Shown here: one piece after another, positions 61,335 through 64,000 of the stretch
Numbering within the stretch: the stretch's first letter is position 1
How the letters are laid out: every line of letters begins with the position of its first letter
NCBI GenBank assembly: GCA_016709665.1
Contig: JADJMI010000008.1
Span: forward strand, 150,155-214,154
Direction of reading: 5' to 3'
Length of the DNA: 64,000 nucleotides
Source of the DNA: Betaproteobacteria bacterium
Lineage (GTDB): Bacteria > Pseudomonadota > Gammaproteobacteria > Burkholderiales > Usitatibacteraceae
Made by a program: the position numbers and the translations under genes
The notes under the pieces: generated by a model
Told to the model about the DNA's origin: nothing
Seen by the model: the letters and a program-made list of their open reading frames with translations, nothing else
Database searches by the model: none

Positions 61335-62776
61335 TCAGTCGGGGATGAATGACTGCCCTTGGTGAGGCTGGAGTTCCCGGATGTCGAGACAATGCGTCGC
61401 CACCGCCGCGATGAACGCTTGGTCGTGAGAGATGAAGATGGTCGCGCCTGCGCGCCGCCTCTCGTTAAGCAATTCAATTAGGCAAGCAACTTGCGCGTCG
61501 TCCAAACCGACTGTCGGCTCGTCGAGTAGCAGTAGTGGTGGGGCCACTGCCAACGCGCCCGCAAGTGGAATCATCAAAGCGGAAGCTTCCTGTGGGATGT
61601 CGAAGGGTGAGTGATCAAGATAGAGCGCAATGCCGAGCAACTGCGCAAGCCGTATTGCCTGGTCGAATCTCGACGTGGCGCCTAGCCGTCGCGATGTATC
61701 CGGCAAGCTCCTCGCGGACGCTCGATAAAGTAAAGCTGGTCTTCAGGCCGCTGGAAGCAATACAGTGCATGAGCAGCCCAGCGATGCACCTCCCGTTCCG
61801 GCGGTGGCTTAGCGCTACTCCGGTTGGCGCCAAATATCTCCATCCGCGCGAAATTCGGCCGTTCAAGCAATGCGATGCACTTGAGCAAGGTCGTCTTGCC
61901 GCTGCCATTTGGACCTACCAGTGCGATGCGATCACCAGCTGCTACTTGTAAGTCGATCGGGCCAAGGCTGAAGCCCGAAGATGGATAGCGATGCACGAGG
62001 CGCTCGATCCAAGAGCAATGGTAGCCGTGTCACTTCAACGGGCTCGCCGGCTGTTCGCGTGCGTAGTGGGGCGGCGGGGGTATAGTCGGGCGCGGCCTCG
62101 CCAGTGCCCAGCGATCGCAGGTCGACGCGCCAACCGCGTGCATGAACTGCAGGCGCTTCCCGTTGAGTGGTGGCAATCATGGGCTTGCCCCGCGAGCGTG
62201 TCTCGAAGACGACGCCTGTCGCGGGCATAAGGTCGGCGATACCCGCGTAGATGCGCGGGAGGGCCGCAGGATCGAGCTGCTCGTGCAGTTGGTCGAGCAC
62301 GAGCAGTAGAGGGTGCTTGATGAGAGCCATTGCCAAAGCCGCGCGAACCGCTCCGCCACGAAAGCGTGAACGGATCGCGATGCGGGTGATCGGTAAGACT
62401 TAGCTGGCTGGCAACACGCTCACAAAGGACTGTCCGCCAGTGCTCTCCGTCTTGACGAGTCGCTGGATCATTTCTAGCTCGCCGAGCAAGGTTCGTTTGA
62501 GCCCAGTGAAGGCGAGAATCAGTCGCTCGGGACCAAGCCGATACAACAGGCGCGCTCCTCAAAGGGTATCTTGTTGAGCGGGTTCCCGAATAGATGTACA
62601 TGTGTTTCCGGTATTGTCTCGTTGCTGACTCCGGCGATCAGTAGGCAGAAGGTGGTCTTCCCCGTGCCGCTGGGGCCGGTCACCACGATGTGGGTTCCTG
62701 CCGGGGCGGCGAGAGTCGGATGGTCGGGTAAATCTATCCGAAGCGCGTCTTGCTCAACGATGGCAGGACTGTTCAT
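61335..62776 (-). CDS. Energy-coupling-factor transporter ATPase, two fused NBDs (A1A2), several frameshifts
   Basis: About 480 residues in total. NBD1: from ATG 62776, Walker A GPSGTGKTT, signature LSGGAVRAALAMAL (after removing one T near 62360), Walker B LLLVLDQLHEQLD with Gln for the usual Glu, and VVFETRSRG where an H-loop His is expected. NBD2: Walker A GPNGSGKTT, Q-loop CFQRPEDQLYF, Walker B LLLLDEPTVGLD and H-loop ISHD, but DIPQEASALM in place of LSGGE. Frame changes occur near 62520, 62360, 61960 and 61700. Last gene of the S-T-A operon. Confidence 0.75.
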
Positions 62777-62834
62777 CGATTTCGGTCGACCATCAGAGCA
62801 AATGCTAGGCAAGCCAGCATTGCCAGTACCAGGA

Positions 62835-63496
62835 CTACAGTGCGAAGTTCAAGCCGCGTTGACTGGGTCGAGCTCCAGCCGACCATAGCCATGGGCCAGT
62901 AGCACGGACACGTGCCTCCGCCTCGATGAAGGTTCCGATGACCACCGGAACAAGCAGCGCCGGGATTGAACTGATGCGCTGCGGGAGCGAGGCCGATACC
63001 GGAATTCCGCGGGCACGCTGTGCGAGATGAATTGCTTGGATACGATCCTGTACCAGCCGCCCTATCACGAAACCCTGCAGAGCCAACATGATGAGCGGGG
63101 TCGGCGGCCTAAGCCAGATTAGCGCCTCGACCATGGTATCGCGATCGACCAAAATCAATAAGCAGCGACTATCGAGGAAGAGCAGGAGGCGAATCGCTAC
63201 GTCACTGCCCGAATGCAAACCTGCGCTACGGATAGGAATCGTATCGAGCCACCAGCTCGTCACCGGAAACCACGCATTTAGCACGCCATGGACAACGATC
63301 AGCGGTAGGACGAAGGGCACAGTCCAAGCGATTAGCCTGCGTCCGAGGCGTACCCCATCTTCTCGCCCGCGAGCAGCACCAATAACAAAGGTGAGCAACG
63401 CCGCATAAACCGCACTGCCCCAGCGAGGTTAAGTAGGAAAAGCGACACAACCGGGATGATCGTTGCCGCGCCGGCAACGCGCTTGACTATGCTCAC
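62835..63496 (-). CDS. ECF transporter transmembrane (T/CbiQ-like) subunit, one frameshift
   Basis: About 220 residues. The GTG at 63496 gives VSIVKRVAGAATIIPVVSLFLLNLAGAV, then a shift near 63412 leads to AVYAALLTFVIGAARGREDGVRLGRRLIAWTVPFVLPLIV. The coupling-helix motif QRARGIPVSASLPQRISSIPALLVPVVIGTFIEAEARVRA has the Ala-Arg-Gly of EcfT. It joins the S subunit to the ATPase. The GTG is one base after a TAA that probably ends the S gene. Confidence 0.72.
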
Positions 63497-63497
63497 T

Positions 63498-64000
63498 TTA
63501 CTGCCGCCCTCCGGGCACTCTTCGAACCGCCCCGGCATCCGACGCAGCAGTGCCCAGACGATAACTGCAGCGATCACTTTGTCCACGCTCGAGACCACTA
63601 GCGAACCGGAGAGGACCGAGGTCCAAAGATCATGGCCGGCAGCGAGCAGCACGGCGTTGAGCGCGGTCGCTCCAGGCTCCGTCACGCCACCGAAAACGAG
63701 CACAGTGATCGGCGCGCTCACAATTGCGGTAACGACGCCGATGGCCAGTCCTACGCCAACCGCTGCGGGTAGCGTGTCAAACCAGCCACGGCGAAAGCCG
63801 AAGATCGACATGAGCGATACGACGATTTGAGTCCCGATGTAGAAGGGAATCGAGGGATGCGTCACGACGCCTCCTATCAGATTGGAGACGATGCCGACAA
63901 GGACGCTATAGGTTGGCGGGACCATCGCGCCCGAAAGCACGGTACCGACGGTATCCATAAACACGGGCAGTTGCAGTACTGCGGCAATTTGTTCAAACCG
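63498..64000 (-). CDS. ECF transporter substrate-binding (S) subunit, 5' end beyond window
   Basis: Open to the right edge. QLPVFMDTVGTVLSGAMVPPTYSVLVGIVSNLIGGVVTHPSIPFY and VGVGLAIGVVTAIVSAPITVLVFGG fit S components of the general ECF type, with a conserved start of helix one (LPVFMDTVGT). The exact vitamin or substrate cannot be told. The 3' end is uncertain: the clean stop TAA at 63498-63500 lies one frame away from the visible one. Confidence 0.7.

Overview
The window looks like a chromosomal segment of a high-GC betaproteobacterium (Burkholderiales, Usitatibacteraceae or similar). The evidence is established family knowledge rather than a database search: a PhoB-PhoR pair, a ubiE-ubiJ ubiquinone cluster, tamA-tamB, an octaheme cytochrome, and four orphan Bug-type (TctC family) periplasmic receptors, a family greatly expanded in Burkholderiales. 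Coding density is high. Many neighbours overlap by ATGA or GTGA.

Layout. 1-2592 (minus): the 3' part of a mannose-type PTS EIIA gene, then phoR and phoB. 2717-6356 (plus): a DUF971 protein, ubiE, ubiJ, an EamA transporter and fructose-bisphosphatase. 6357-12050 (plus): tamA and tamB. 12180-15442 (minus): a thioesterase, a spermidine-synthase-like protein and an octaheme cytochrome c. 15676-19642 (plus): an OPT transporter and small or secreted proteins. 19605-25606: an O-methyltransferase coupled to a Bug receptor, a divergent LysR regulator, an ArsR-SRPBCC pair, DUF808 and a double-hotdog protein. 25721-38824: Bug receptors, an oxidoreductase, an MBL hydrolase, and many small enzymes and membrane proteins, ending with an amidohydrolase and a beta-carbonic anhydrase. 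39134-42054 (plus): a complete TRAP transporter (dctP-dctQ-dctM). 42178-55131: gamma-glutamyltransferase, a rhodanese behind a CsoR/CstR-like operator, a lipocalin-like/PLD fusion, a MerR-controlled locus, a RES-Xre toxin-antitoxin pair, a PaiB-like protein, an AAA ATPase, a Fic protein, a D-aminoacylase and another Bug receptor.

From about 55.6 kb the content changes to accessory DNA. A tight minus-strand operon of five genes (lipoprotein, coiled-coil proteins, a SHOCT-like protein, DUF4407 membrane protein) ends in a clear terminator. It is followed by lower-GC DNA holding a badly frame-disrupted methyltransferase-like gene, a second unrecognised gene, and a convergent ECF vitamin-type transporter operon (S, T and fused A1A2 ATPase) that runs off the right edge.

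Two features stand out. First, six intergenic arrays are built from one 21-bp unit repeated at an exact 28-bp phase, mostly as two forward then two reverse copies (four arrays are exactly 105 bp). They sit inside operons, between divergent genes and between convergent genes. Second, the ECF ATPase has all its degenerate catalytic elements in one composite nucleotide site.

Caution: at least ten backbone genes and nearly every gene right of 55.6 kb need a 1-2 nt shift to read through, often at homopolymers. This suggests indel errors in the assembly, so broken genes here should not be taken as true pseudogenes without checking reads.
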